Shown piece after piece: positions 1 to 9,189 of a DNA stretch of 64,000 bases. Position numbers and translations under genes: made by a program. Under the pieces are notes generated by a model. The model was not told the origin of the DNA and ran no database searches. It saw only the letters and a program-made list of their open reading frames with translations. How positions within the stretch are numbered: position 1 is the first letter of the stretch; every line of letters begins with the position of its first letter. This DNA comes from HGM04593 sp045647745 (GTDB taxonomy: Bacteria > Bacteroidota > Bacteroidia > Bacteroidales > Bacteroidaceae). The stretch covers positions 104,703-168,702 of the forward strand of contig JAZRMQ010000066.1 in assembly GCA_045647745.1 (NCBI GenBank), in the 5' to 3' direction.

Positions 1-953
1 TTTCTATACCAGCTTGCTGCCAAATAATGATTTTCTTTTACGCCATCACCCGAATAGTAACAACCTGCCAGAATATATTGAGCATCGGAGTGGCCCTGCA
101 TCGCAGCTTTTTCATACCAATAGGCAGCCTGAACAGAATCTCTTGGCACCCCAATACCATTATAATAACTCTCGGCCAGACTATATTGAGCATCTACATT
201 TCCCTGATTTGCCGACTTTAAAAACCATTCAAAAGCACTCTCTTCATCTTGCCAAGTACCGTCGCCATAAGCATAGCACACTGCAAGATTGTATTGAGCA
301 ACATCCAAGCCCTGAGCTGCGGCCTTTTTATACCAATAGTAAGCCTCATCGGAGTTTTGAGTAACACCTATTCCATAGAAAAAACAGTCGCCAACCTCGT
401 TCCAAGCAACAGGATACCCTTTCTCGGCTGCACTATATAAATAATCGAAAGCCTTTACACTATCAGTTTCAACACCCTCGCCTATTTTATAACAAAGGCC
501 CAAATTTGTCATTGCCATCACATTTCCCTGTTCGGCAGAGAGTTGATACCACTTGACAGCCTCTTCCATATTCTGTCGCACGCCGTAACCTTTATGATAG
601 CAATTACCGATATTGCACTGAGCCACATCATTTCCCTGCGCTGCAGACTTTTTAAAGAGGTCAAGAGCCTTGTCGTAATCCTGCTTAACACCCTTTTCCG
701 ACACATAGCAAGCGCCTAGATTGCACTGAGCCGAAGCATCGCCATTTTTCGCCGCCCTTTTCCACAATTTCACAGCAACAGCATACTCTCCGGCATTATA
801 AGCCTCAAGACCTTTAATATAATCTTCACTGCGCAATGTATCGGGCTGTTGCGGAGCACAACCTTCACCAAAGAGCTTAACCGCCTCGGCAGGGGTTGCT
901 GCAAGCAAAAAAGCGACAAGCAGCACAAACATTCGCACGCAGTGTTCCTTCAT
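1..953 (-). CDS. Sel1-repeat protein, 3' end cut by window edge
   Basis: The frame is open from an ATG at 953 to the left edge (317 codons read). The N-terminus has a signal-like hydrophobic stretch (MFVLLVAFLLAATPAEA; an alternative ATG is at 932). About seven tandem Sel1-type repeats of 36 residues follow, each with the pattern G-AQ-NLG-CY--G-GV--D--KA--WY--AA-Q. Sel1 repeats are TPR-like alpha-solenoids that act as protein-binding scaffolds; no catalytic domain is visible in the part present. The gene starts 5 bases after the stop of the pseudoprotease-TPR gene, so the two are probably cotranscribed and may act together in the envelope. The exact partner is unknown. Confidence 0.85.
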   Translation of the reverse strand, partial: MKEHCVRMFVLLVAFLLAATPAEAVKLFGEGCAPQQPDTLRSEDYIKGLEAYNAGEYAVAVKLWKRAAKNGDASAQCNLGACYVSEKGVKQDYDKALDLFKKSAAQGNDVAQCNIGNCYHKGYGVRQNMEEAVKWYQLSAEQGNVMAMTNLGLCYKIGEGVETDSVKAFDYLYSAAEKGYPVAWNEVGDCFFYGIGVTQNSDEAYYWYKKAAAQGLDVAQYNLAVCYAYGDGTWQDEESAFEWFLKSANQGNVDAQYSLAESYYNGIGVPRDSVQAAYWYEKAAMQGHSDAQYILAGCYYSGDGVKENHYLAASWYR

Positions 954-958
954 TATTT

Positions 959-2641
959 TCAATTATTCAGTTGACCAAGCATCGTTTCCGCATCGGGGTG
1001 ACCAAGCTCTAAAGCTTTTTTCAAAGAGACAATGGCTTTGTCCTTCTCACCCGTCTGTATATACAAACGACCAAGCAGATAGTGCACGTCGGGAGCTTGT
1101 GGGGCAATTTGCTCAGCCTCTTGCAACACCCTTATACCCTCGTCAAATAGTTTAACACGATAGCACAACAACCCTTTCTCAATATAATAGCCCACATTCT
1201 GCGGAGCAAGAGAAATTGCCGTGTCAATATCATTGAGCGCCTGACGATACATTTTTGCACTTAACTCGGCCTGCTCGCGCAGATAGTAGAACTCTGCACC
1301 AAGAGTACCACTCATAATCTCCTCGTAACGATTATAATCAAAAACGGCTGCACGATACTTCTCGGCTGTTGCATTTACAAGAGCGCGTGTCAGGATATAA
1401 GGGGCATAGGATTTTACCAGTGCTGAGTCGAAACAAGCTATTGCGCTATCGAGCATTGCTATCGACTTTTCGTAGTTATTTGCCTCTCTGTAACACTGTG
1501 ACGCCTTTGCAAAGACCTCGGCACTTCGCATATCAGTTGCAGCAAGTGACTCATAGCACTCGGCGGCAGCAAGAAAATTCTTGTGAGAGGCAAGAAGCTC
1601 TGCCTTACCGTTTATAAACAGCGGTTGATTATCGGCAGCAATAGCCTTGTCAACACAAGCCAATACATTTTCCAACGAAAGCATTGGGTGCGATACTGAA
1701 TCGCCCGACAAGAGAATTGTGTTTATGGCCTTCGCCTTGCCAAAATACACCTCGGCCGGATTTTCGGCAAGCTTAAAGGCTCTGTCCCAAGATTTTTCAG
1801 CAGCAGAAAAATCACTAAGCATTATCGCCTCATATTCGGCTCTCGACATATACCCCTCGTAACTATCGGGGTAGAGTGCAATAAAGTCCTCTATAACATT
1901 TTTATACGACACACTATCACCCACAATAGCTTGCATATAAAGACAAGACAACGCATCTTCCTTGCTTTGTGGCAAAGCCGTGCGTATACCCATTGAGGGA
2001 TAATACCCCTTACCATAAAGAGGCACAGAGACCTCGAGCATATCAATGACAGATGCACCTATGGCGTAACTGTTTATTGTATCACCGGTGGCAGCCTGTT
2101 GCATCACAGCAACTAATTCTCCATTATTATTAACCAATGGTAAAGAGGCGAAACGCTGCTCCATAGGCTTTGCAAGAGTATAATAGGCACAAGAATAGAC
2201 AGAGTCGACCTTTTCAACGCCGGTTTTTTCTATGAAGCCACCCTTTCCAATGCCGTAGCCAAGCTGAAAGACAACCTCACCCGGCACAACCGGAGCCGTA
2301 GATATTGTCAACGGCTTCAATTTTTTATCGGTTGAAACACGTACCCTGATACAATCAAAGACCTCGTTAACACCGACGATATTTTTCACCGGGCGCACAA
2401 CACCTTTATAATCAATGGTAACAGCACTATCCGCCCCGACAAAAAGCGAATATGCAGCAAGAAGGTCGCCGTTTGCACCGGCAAATACAGCCGTACCATT
2501 ATGCAGCAAAACGCCCTGTTTGTAGGTAACAACGCTTGCAACAGCCTGACGCGCCTTTTCCACACTCTTCGGCAACTTATCGGCAAAGACAGATAAAGCC
2601 GACACGCTAACCGCCAAGAGCAATAATCCCAGCCTCTTCAT
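959..2641 (-). CDS. Exported trypsin/HtrA-like pseudoprotease with C-terminal TPRs
   Basis: 560 residues. A signal peptide (about 1-20) is followed by a trypsin/HtrA-like fold (about 30-205) and then by TPR-type helical repeats (about 225-560, ending in motifs such as DVHYLLGRLYIQTGEKDKA). In the protease part the usual glycine-rich and beta-barrel landmarks align by eye (GTAVFAGANGDLLAAYSLF; PLVNNNGELVAV). The position of the catalytic His is a Ser (about 65) and the nucleophile Ser of GNSGGPL is an Ala (about 165), while the Asp (D97) seems kept. It therefore looks catalytically dead and is more likely a binding or scaffold protein of the periplasm. It lies 4 bases after rlmB and 5 bases before the Sel1 gene. 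The fold call is by motif alignment only. Confidence 0.75.
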   Translation of the reverse strand: MKRLGLLLLAVSVSALSVFADKLPKSVEKARQAVASVVTYKQGVLLHNGTAVFAGANGDLLAAYSLFVGADSAVTIDYKGVVRPVKNIVGVNEVFDCIRVRVSTDKKLKPLTISTAPVVPGEVVFQLGYGIGKGGFIEKTGVEKVDSVYSCAYYTLAKPMEQRFASLPLVNNNGELVAVMQQAATGDTINSYAIGASVIDMLEVSVPLYGKGYYPSMGIRTALPQSKEDALSCLYMQAIVGDSVSYKNVIEDFIALYPDSYEGYMSRAEYEAIMLSDFSAAEKSWDRAFKLAENPAEVYFGKAKAINTILLSGDSVSHPMLSLENVLACVDKAIAADNQPLFINGKAELLASHKNFLAAAECYESLAATDMRSAEVFAKASQCYREANNYEKSIAMLDSAIACFDSALVKSYAPYILTRALVNATAEKYRAAVFDYNRYEEIMSGTLGAEFYYLREQAELSAKMYRQALNDIDTAISLAPQNVGYYIEKGLLCYRVKLFDEGIRVLQEAEQIAPQAPDVHYLLGRLYIQTGEKDKAIVSLKKALELGHPDAETMLGQLNN

Positions 2642-2645
2642 TGCT

Positions 2646-3392
2646 TTAATCGTTCAAATGACGCTGACGTACAGCCTCGTAAAGCACAACACCCGTAGCC
2701 ACCGACACATTCAGCGACTCGATATTACCAAACTGAGGAATTGCCACCCAATCATCGCACAAAGCAAGATGCTCTTGTGGAATACCTTTATCCTCGGCAC
2801 CCATCACCACACACACTGGCTCAGTGAAATTTGTTTGTGTGTAATTTATCTTGCCCTTCTCGGTTGCACACACAATGCGTATGCCCGATGCCTTGAGATA
2901 TTTTAAAGTCTCGGTGATATTCTTCTCACGGCACACAGGCAACAGATGCAGAGCACCAGCCGAAGTCTTTACAGCATCGGCATTTACCGTCACACTATTG
3001 TGCGAAGGAATTATTATCGCATCTACACCGGCACAATCACAAGTTCGGGCAATAGAGCCAAAGTTGCGCACGTCGGTTATACCATCGAGCAAAACAAGGA
3101 AAGGCACTCTACCCTCCTCGTAAATAGTGGGCACAAGAGTATCTACACTTGCATACTCTACAGCCGAAATATAAGCTATCACACCCTGATGGTTCTTGCG
3201 TGTTATGCGATTAAGTTTCTCTACCGGCACACGAACCACCGGTATTGTGCGGCCTCTGAGGGCTGCAAACAATTCACGCGACAACTCGCTCTGCAAGTCA
3301 CGCTTTACCAAAATCTTATCAACCTCTTTGCCGGCCTCGATAGCCTCTAACACGGCGCGCACGCCGAATATCATTTCATTTGTGTTTACCAT
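2646..3392 (-). CDS. rlmB: 23S rRNA (guanosine-2'-O-)-methyltransferase RlmB (TrmH/SpoU family)
   Basis: 248 residues. It has the N-terminal substrate-binding domain (MIFGVRAVLEAIEAGKEVDK) and a SpoU methyltransferase domain with all three family motifs: VRNFGSIARTCDCAGVDAII (motif 1), VCVVMGAEDKGIPQ (motif 2) and IPQFGNIESLNVSVATGVVL (motif 3). These form the knotted S-adenosylmethionine site. The family methylates the ribose of G2251 (E. coli numbering) in the 23S rRNA P loop. It sits 6 bases after recN in the minus-strand run. Confidence 0.93.
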   Translation of the reverse strand: MVNTNEMIFGVRAVLEAIEAGKEVDKILVKRDLQSELSRELFAALRGRTIPVVRVPVEKLNRITRKNHQGVIAYISAVEYASVDTLVPTIYEEGRVPFLVLLDGITDVRNFGSIARTCDCAGVDAIIIPSHNSVTVNADAVKTSAGALHLLPVCREKNITETLKYLKASGIRIVCATEKGKINYTQTNFTEPVCVVMGAEDKGIPQEHLALCDDWVAIPQFGNIESLNVSVATGVVLYEAVRQRHLND

Positions 3393-3398
3393 ATAATC

Positions 3399-5060
3399 TT
3401 ATGATTGTGACAACAGTAGATTGGCTGCGTTTATCGCGGCATCAGTGAGCACCTCGCCACTCATCATCTGCGCAATCTCGCGCACCCTATCCTGTTGTTC
3501 AAGTTCTACAATATCTGTTACCGTTCCCTTCTCGGTCTCCTCTTTGTGCACCTTATAGTGACGCGAGCCCAAGGCTGCCACTTGCGGCAAGTGTGTAATA
3601 CTCAACACCTGATGGTTGGCAGAGCCCATCTGCTGCATCATCCTACCCATACGCTCGGCAAGAACGCCGGAGACACCGGTGTCGACCTCGTCAAAAATAA
3701 GTGTCGGTTGGCTTGTGCTTGATGCCACAAGCGACTTTAACGCAAGCATCACACGAGCCATCTCGCCACCCGATGCAACATCACTGAGCGGTTGCGGAGC
3801 ACTGCTGCTGTTTGCAGAGAACAGAAACGTCACCACATCACAGCCAAAAGAGGTAAAGCCATCGGTTACACCAAAATCAACCTCAAAGCGTATCATCGGC
3901 ATACCAAGATTTACCAAAAGTGCAACCATCTCCTTTTGCAAATGCTGCGCACTCGCTTTGCGCACCTTTGTAATCTCGGCAGCTGAGGTTGCCAACTCTT
4001 TACCAAGAGCTGCTATACGATGTTCTAAAGCTCGTATATCATCGTCGCCACACACAATTTTATCGAGACGACAGGCAAAATCGGCAGCAAGAGCCAAAAG
4101 CTCGGCAACACCCTCTACACGATGTTTCTTTTGCAAATCATATATCAAAGCCAAACGACGTTCTATAAAATCAAGCCTATCGGGAGAGTACTGCACACGC
4201 TCGGCACGTTGCTCCATCTCGGCGCAACAATCCTTGAGCTCAATATAGCAATTCTCTAAACGATTGGACAGTTCGCTTGCTGCACCATAATGCGAAGAGA
4301 TGCGGGAAAGCGCATTTGCCGACTCGCGTAGTGTCTGCAACAGATTGTTCCCCTCGCCATCAATCCCGGCACAAGCACCATACAACGCACTCTGTATCTC
4401 CTCGGCGTGTGACAGCTCGCGCATCTCCTGTTCAAGCGTCTCGGCCTCACCATCGACAAGTTTTGCGGCCTCAAGTTCATCGAGCTGAAAACGCAACCAC
4501 TCCTCGTCACGTCGGCTGTTCTCGAGCGATTCTTTGAGTTTTTTCAGTTCGCTGTTCAGTGCACGATAATTATCATACAGTTCTTTGTAGCTGTCGAGCA
4601 AAGCCTTGTTTCCTGATAGAGTATCGAGCACACGAAGCTGATAATTCCTATCGCCAAGCAACAGATTTTGATGCTGCGAATGAATATCCATCAGACGAGC
4701 GCCAAGCTCTTTGAGTTGTGTCACCGACACCGGAGTATCATTGACAAATGCTCTGCTGCGCCCCGAAGCAGCTACCTCACGACGCACAATACACTCACTG
4801 TCATAATCAAGGTCGTTCTCCTCGAACCACCCCTGCATTGCAAAATCAGAAATATCAAAGCAGCCCTCTATCACACAGCGGTCGGCACCCTCGCGTATTG
4901 ATTTTACATCGGAACGCTGACCCAGCAAAACAGAAATTGCACCAAGAAAGACCGATTTTCCGTGACCAGTCTCACCGGTGATGACAGAAAAACCCGCAGA
5001 GAAATCAACCTCCACGCGCTCTATCAGTGCAAAATTACGTATCGATATATGTTTCAGCAT
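3399..5060 (-). CDS. recN: DNA repair protein RecN
   Basis: 553 residues, the usual size. This is an SMC-like ATPase for double-strand break repair. The N-terminal Walker A (GETGHGKS, near residue 31) and the C-terminal Walker B with signature (LSDVASGGEMARVMLALKS; LIFDEVDTGVSG) flank a coiled-coil region of about 160-340. It begins 8 bases after the CoaBC-PorD gene and is followed by rlmB. The position next to coaBC and a PorD-type gene is one I recall from other Bacteroidales. Confidence 0.95.
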   Translation of the reverse strand: MLKHISIRNFALIERVEVDFSAGFSVITGETGHGKSVFLGAISVLLGQRSDVKSIREGADRCVIEGCFDISDFAMQGWFEENDLDYDSECIVRREVAASGRSRAFVNDTPVSVTQLKELGARLMDIHSQHQNLLLGDRNYQLRVLDTLSGNKALLDSYKELYDNYRALNSELKKLKESLENSRRDEEWLRFQLDELEAAKLVDGEAETLEQEMRELSHAEEIQSALYGACAGIDGEGNNLLQTLRESANALSRISSHYGAASELSNRLENCYIELKDCCAEMEQRAERVQYSPDRLDFIERRLALIYDLQKKHRVEGVAELLALAADFACRLDKIVCGDDDIRALEHRIAALGKELATSAAEITKVRKASAQHLQKEMVALLVNLGMPMIRFEVDFGVTDGFTSFGCDVVTFLFSANSSSAPQPLSDVASGGEMARVMLALKSLVASSTSQPTLIFDEVDTGVSGVLAERMGRMMQQMGSANHQVLSITHLPQVAALGSRHYKVHKEETEKGTVTDIVELEQQDRVREIAQMMSGEVLTDAAINAANLLLSQS

Positions 5061-5068
5061 TATACCTT

Positions 5069-7153
5069 TCAGTTATTGCTTTTTGTTATTTTTTCCCACT
5101 CCGAAGATAATGACGGGTTTATATCCGACAGAGTCTCTACCACCGTCTTTTTCTCTTCGGGAGTACATTTTGAATAGATATTTACTATCTCATTCACTTT
5201 ATACTCTGTAAACAATCTGGTAAAATAGGCCATAGGACGGTCCTCGTATGCTTTTTTCAAAAGCGCAAAACTCTCTGTTATCGCCTTACGCCCACCATCG
5301 GCATTCTTGAACATTGTATCCAACCCCAGACGATGATATTTATACATCAGCTTGCGAACAGGCTCCATTGCACCATTCATATAATCGTCGATTATCGAAT
5401 AGCGATTATTGTTGCCACTGCCGGCACGCCACCCTGTATCGCCAAGATTTTGAGCATTGTTTGCTATCGTCAGGGCTTTATTCAAAAACTCGCTGCCGCC
5501 AAGCTCACCCATCGTGTCTAAATCAAGACCGACAATCATATAAACATAAAAGGCAATAACAGCTGTGAGATTGTTATCCAGATTATCCTCGATGAACTCC
5601 AAGCGGTCAAAAGGTTGATACTTAAACTTTATACTCTTATCCTCATATTGAAAGATTGTCGACGAATAGGTTGCTCCGTACACCGGACGCGATGCCTGCA
5701 CCATCAAAGAGCAATCGAAAGAGCCATCGTTGGCATAAGAGTTTACCACAAAGGTGAAATTGCAGTTTATACGTTCAACCTCTTCATAGGTATTAGGAGT
5801 CCACTTTCTCTCATTAATAAAGGCTTTCAAGGCCTCTTCGAGTTGCGTAAAGACCTCTGTGTTCGAGCCTTGAACCTTTGTTGCGTTGAGTGTTACATTA
5901 GCATTCAGCTCCTCGCCCTCGGCACTTGCCGACAAAGGCTGCAGCATAAAAACCAACAACACAAGCAATTTAGACAGATGAGCGACAATATCCTTTGCCA
6001 CATCTTTTTTGCTTTTCAATGGAAAATCACTCTTGCCCTTTTTGTCAATGATAGTCACCTTGTTTGTATCACAGGCAAAACCGGCACCTTTATCCTCGAG
6101 CGAGTTGAGCACTATAAAATCGAGATTTTTCTTCTCGAGCTTCAGACGGGCATTCTCCTCAGCGTTATTTGTTTCGAGCGCAAAGCCCACAAGAAGTTGA
6201 TTTTCGCCTTTTACAGCGCCCAAAGAGGCTGCAATATCACTATTGGGAGTAAGCTCAATGAACATATCATCGGCTGTACGCTTCATCTTCTCGGGGGCAC
6301 ATTGTGCCGGACGATAATCGGCAACAGCAGCCGAAAGCACTGCTACGTCGCAGGAGGGGAAAGCGCTCATCGCAGCATCGTACATCTCCCGAGCCGATTC
6401 AACATCTACACGTGTTATTGAGGGGTGCTTACACTCCAACGAGACTGGACCTGCGACAAGAGTCACATCGGCACCCTGTGCGGCACACTCCTCGGCAATG
6501 GCAAAGCCCATCTTGCCAGATGAGTAGTTGCCGATAAAACGTACCGGATCAATTTTCTCATAAGTGGGGCCGGCGGTCACAAGCACTTTCTTGCCCCTCA
6601 ACGCCTTATTGCCGAAAAAAAAATCTTTGAGCAGGTCAACAATCACAGCCGGTTCCTCCATACGTCCCTTGCCGCACAAATGACTTGCAAGCTCACCCGA
6701 GGCGGCCTCGACAATATGATTGCCATAGCCCTTCAACACCTCAACATTGCGCTGTGTCGATGGATGCGCATACATATCAAGGTCCATTGCCGGAGCTATG
6801 AAAACTGGAGCCTTCATCGACAAATAGGTGGTGACAAGCAGATTGTCGGCCACACCATTGGCCATCTTTCCGAGTGTTGAAGCTGTTGCCGGGGCAATAA
6901 CCATCGCATCGGCCCAAAGCCCCAACTCGACGTGACTGTTCCAAGCGCCACTATCGCTCTGGAAGAAATCACACATCACAGGGCGACCCGACAATGTCGA
7001 GAGTGTCAATGGAGTGATAAAGTCCTTTGCAGCCGGAGTCATCACAACCTGCACGGTTGCACCCTCCTTCACAAGCAGACGCACAAGCATCGCAGCCTTA
7101 TAAGCTGCAATACTACCTGTAACACCCAGAACTATTTTCTTTCCTTTTAGCAT
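5069..7153 (-). CDS. coaBC: CoaBC (phosphopantothenoylcysteine synthetase/decarboxylase) fused in frame to a PorD-like (DUF4835) domain
   Basis: 694 residues from the ATG at 7153; the longer reading at 7183 uses TTG and adds residues absent from CoaBC. Residues 1-180 are the flavin-dependent CoaC decarboxylase (VLGVTGSIAAYKAA; PAMDLDMY) and about 185-394 the CTP-dependent CoaB synthetase (VTAGPTYEKIDPVRFIGNYS; SAAVADYRP). Together they make 4'-phosphopantetheine for coenzyme A in the cytoplasm. From about residue 396 there is a signal-peptide-like stretch (LLVLLVFMLQPLSASA) and then a DUF4835/PorD-type domain (LNANVTLNATKVQGSNTEVF), a T9SS component normally made as a separate exported protein. 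A cytoplasmic enzyme followed by an internal export signal is not sensible as one protein; see the junction entry. Confidence 0.85.
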   Translation of the reverse strand: MLKGKKIVLGVTGSIAAYKAAMLVRLLVKEGATVQVVMTPAAKDFITPLTLSTLSGRPVMCDFFQSDSGAWNSHVELGLWADAMVIAPATASTLGKMANGVADNLLVTTYLSMKAPVFIAPAMDLDMYAHPSTQRNVEVLKGYGNHIVEAASGELASHLCGKGRMEEPAVIVDLLKDFFFGNKALRGKKVLVTAGPTYEKIDPVRFIGNYSSGKMGFAIAEECAAQGADVTLVAGPVSLECKHPSITRVDVESAREMYDAAMSAFPSCDVAVLSAAVADYRPAQCAPEKMKRTADDMFIELTPNSDIAASLGAVKGENQLLVGFALETNNAEENARLKLEKKNLDFIVLNSLEDKGAGFACDTNKVTIIDKKGKSDFPLKSKKDVAKDIVAHLSKLLVLLVFMLQPLSASAEGEELNANVTLNATKVQGSNTEVFTQLEEALKAFINERKWTPNTYEEVERINCNFTFVVNSYANDGSFDCSLMVQASRPVYGATYSSTIFQYEDKSIKFKYQPFDRLEFIEDNLDNNLTAVIAFYVYMIVGLDLDTMGELGGSEFLNKALTIANNAQNLGDTGWRAGSGNNNRYSIIDDYMNGAMEPVRKLMYKYHRLGLDTMFKNADGGRKAITESFALLKKAYEDRPMAYFTRLFTEYKVNEIVNIYSKCTPEEKKTVVETLSDINPSLSSEWEKITKSNN
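5969..6003 (-). other. Junction between coaBC and porD: probable one-base frame change
   Basis: Shifting the reading by one base gives two ordinary overlapping genes. In that other frame CoaBC would stop at a TAA (5972-5970) right after the usual end ...DIVAHL. An ATG at 6003 starts MWQRILSLI, which with one extra base near 5973 would run into SKLLVLLVFMLQPLSASA, a textbook signal peptide for PorD. So either a real one-base deletion fused the genes or the base is missing from the assembly. Confidence 0.6.
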
Positions 7154-7191
7154 TTCGCCTTCTTTTTTCACAATTTCACACAAAAAACAGC

Positions 7192-7217
7192 TGCCGGCTG
7201 CACTAAACGAGCCGGCA
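7192..7217 (-). terminator. Terminator-like hairpin between the dnaQ-like gene and coaBC
   Basis: A perfect 8 bp stem (AGCCGGCA/TGCCGGCT) with a 10-base loop; on the minus strand it is followed by GCTG and six T. It lies in the only sizeable gap (over 40 bases) of the dnaN-to-sel1 run. It may partly separate dnaN-dnaQ from coaBC transcription. Confidence 0.5.
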
Positions 7218-7226
7218 CTGTCTTGT

Positions 7227-7994
7227 TTATTTTTTCATTCCACGCAACTTTATGCGCGTGAGCACCTGCTTTGTATTCAGCGAAAAATCGCCATTCATCA
7301 TCCAACCATAATAACCGGGGTCGCGGTCGAGAACTGCATCCACCGGCATTCCCTTGTATTTACCAAAGTTAAAGAGTTCTCTACCATTGGCATCGTACAC
7401 AATGCGACCGGCAAAATCGACATTATTGGTAAATGACGACTCTTTGGAGAGAGCTTCAATATCATTTGGCATATCGCTATAATGGTCGAGCTGAGACATA
7501 AGCACATTATAAGTGGCACGAGTATCGGCAAGCGCACTATGAGCATCCTCAAGATTTTCGCCACAATAGAACTTATAGGCCGCCGACAAAGTGCGTGGCT
7601 CACGTTTGTGATAAAGCACCTGTACATCAATAGCCCTCAAGCGCGATAGGTCAATATCGACCTGAGCACGCAAAAACTCCTCGGCAAGCAGTGGTAAATC
7701 AAATCGGTTAGAGTTAAAACCGGCAACGTCACACCCCTCAAACTCATTGGCAATTTCACGTGCCACCTCTTTGAACGTGGGACAATCCTTCACATCGGCA
7801 TCATAAATGCCGTGCACCGCCGAAGCCACCTCGGGGATATGCATTTCGGGATTAATGCGTTTGGTGTATTCAACCTCTTTGCCATCGGGGAAAACCTTAA
7901 TGTAACATATTTCAACGATACGATCTTTTGAAATATCGGTACCCGTTGTCTCTAGGTCAAAGAATATTATAGGCTTTACAAGATTTAGCTTCAT
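7227..7994 (-). CDS. DnaQ-like DEDDh 3'-5' exonuclease
   Basis: 255 residues. The exonuclease domain covers about 1-170, with Exo I FFDLETTGTD, Exo II GFNSNRFDLPLL and Exo III HSALADTRAT (the DEDDh His is H of AHSALAD). The remaining 80 residues hold a short C-terminal region (YDANGRELFNFGKYKGMPVD) seen in Bacteroidetes members. The family includes the proofreading subunit of DNA polymerase III and RNase T-like trimming enzymes. Its start lies 2 bases after the dnaN stop, which favours a replication role, but the exact substrate cannot be told from sequence. Confidence 0.9.
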   Translation of the reverse strand: MKLNLVKPIIFFDLETTGTDISKDRIVEICYIKVFPDGKEVEYTKRINPEMHIPEVASAVHGIYDADVKDCPTFKEVAREIANEFEGCDVAGFNSNRFDLPLLAEEFLRAQVDIDLSRLRAIDVQVLYHKREPRTLSAAYKFYCGENLEDAHSALADTRATYNVLMSQLDHYSDMPNDIEALSKESSFTNNVDFAGRIVYDANGRELFNFGKYKGMPVDAVLDRDPGYYGWMMNGDFSLNTKQVLTRIKLRGMKK

Positions 7995-7996
7995 AA

Positions 7997-9121
7997 TCAG
8001 TCGGTAAGCATCATTGGCATCAACAACATCAGCAACTCCTGCTTGTCTACCTGCTCTGCAGGAACAATCACACCGGCGCGTGAAGGATCGGCAAGTTCAA
8101 TCACAACATCCTGACCGGGAGTATTGTTGAGAATATCGATGAGGAACGATGCGCGGAAGCCAATGTTCATAGAAGCACCATCATAGCTGCAAGTGATGCT
8201 CTCCTCGGCCGATGTTGAGAAATCTGTATCCTGAGCCGAGATAACCACCTTGTTTTCCTCGAGATGCAACTTAATAAGGCTCACCTGTGAAGAGAAGATT
8301 GCCACACGACGCAAAGTGCTGATGAGAGCAGCGCGGTCAACAGTGAGTTTGTGAGGGTTGTTCTGCGGAATTACAGAGTTGTAATTAGGGTAACGGCCAT
8401 CGAAAAGGCGGCAAACCAATTTATACTCACCCATATCAAAGATTGCAAAGCGGCCATCGAATTCAACAGCTACATCCTCCTGCTCGTCTTTGCCGAGCAA
8501 GTTTTTCAAAAGTGTAGCAGGTTTCTTTGGAAGAATAAAAGCCGATTTCTCAGCACCTGTTACAGAATAGTCGCGACAGCGAACCAATTTGTGACCATCA
8601 GAGGCAACCAAAGTGATGCTCTCGGGGGTAAAATCGAAATAAACGCCACACATCACAGGACGCACCTCATCGTCGGCAGCTGCAAACAAAGAGCAAGAGA
8701 TGCCGCTTGAAAGCACCTTTGTGGGCACGTTGATTGCAACAGCGCTCTCGCCAAGAACTGCAGCCGAGGGATACTCGTCGGCGTTCTGTCCAACAAGGCT
8801 GTACTTACCATTCTGATAGTATATTGTTATCTCAAGGGTCTCTTTCTTCACCTCGAAACGGATAGGCTGTTCAGAAATCTCTTTCAATGAGTCGATAAGG
8901 ATTTTTGAAGATATTGCAAAGCTAAAATCCTCGGAGCAATCCACAACCTCGAGCGAAGTATTAAGAGTGTTATCCGGGTCCGATGCAGTCAAAGTGAGTT
9001 TGTTTCCTTCGAGTTCGAACAACACGCAATCCAGCACAGGAATAGTGTTCTTTGAATTGATTACACGGCTGATTGTCTGCAAACGAGACGACAGCAAAGA
9101 GCTTGATACTGTAAAATTCAT
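7997..9121 (-). CDS. dnaN: DNA polymerase III beta subunit (sliding clamp)
   Basis: 374 residues, the usual length, with three clamp repeats and the C-terminal end MLLMPMML that matches the peptide-groove ending of beta clamps. The N-terminus (MNFTVSSSLLSSRLQTISRVINSKNT) is typical. It encircles DNA and tethers polymerase and other replication or repair enzymes. It is first gene of the minus-strand run with the dnaQ-like gene, coaBC-porD, recN and rlmB. A promoter -7 element and a 5'-end hairpin lie upstream. Confidence 0.97.
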   Translation of the reverse strand: MNFTVSSSLLSSRLQTISRVINSKNTIPVLDCVLFELEGNKLTLTASDPDNTLNTSLEVVDCSEDFSFAISSKILIDSLKEISEQPIRFEVKKETLEITIYYQNGKYSLVGQNADEYPSAAVLGESAVAINVPTKVLSSGISCSLFAAADDEVRPVMCGVYFDFTPESITLVASDGHKLVRCRDYSVTGAEKSAFILPKKPATLLKNLLGKDEQEDVAVEFDGRFAIFDMGEYKLVCRLFDGRYPNYNSVIPQNNPHKLTVDRAALISTLRRVAIFSSQVSLIKLHLEENKVVISAQDTDFSTSAEESITCSYDGASMNIGFRASFLIDILNNTPGQDVVIELADPSRAGVIVPAEQVDKQELLMLLMPMMLTD

Positions 9122-9160
9122 AATATAAAAGTTTTAATTGTTTTTCTGCATCCATCGCCC

Positions 9161-9181
9161 ACGCGCGCTACTCGCGCGCGT
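9161..9181 (-). promoter_or_regulatory. GC-rich hairpin at the predicted 5' end of the dnaN mRNA
   Basis: A perfect 8 bp stem (ACGCGCGC/GCGCGCGT) with a 5-base loop. Transcription from the -7 element at 9190-9197 should begin near 9183, so the hairpin would form at the very 5' end of the message, about 40 bases before the ATG. It may stabilise the RNA or act as a regulatory structure. Confidence 0.55.
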
Positions 9182-9189
9182 AGTACCTA

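Noticed and set aside
1..953. Regular 108-base periodicity read as a possible CRISPR or tandem DNA array
   Set aside because: The period is that of Sel1 protein repeats; the DNA copies are diverged and stay in frame.
5615..6421. 268-residue plus-strand frame opposite coaBC-porD
   Set aside because: It is antisense to two clear domains and shows no signal, motif or promoter.
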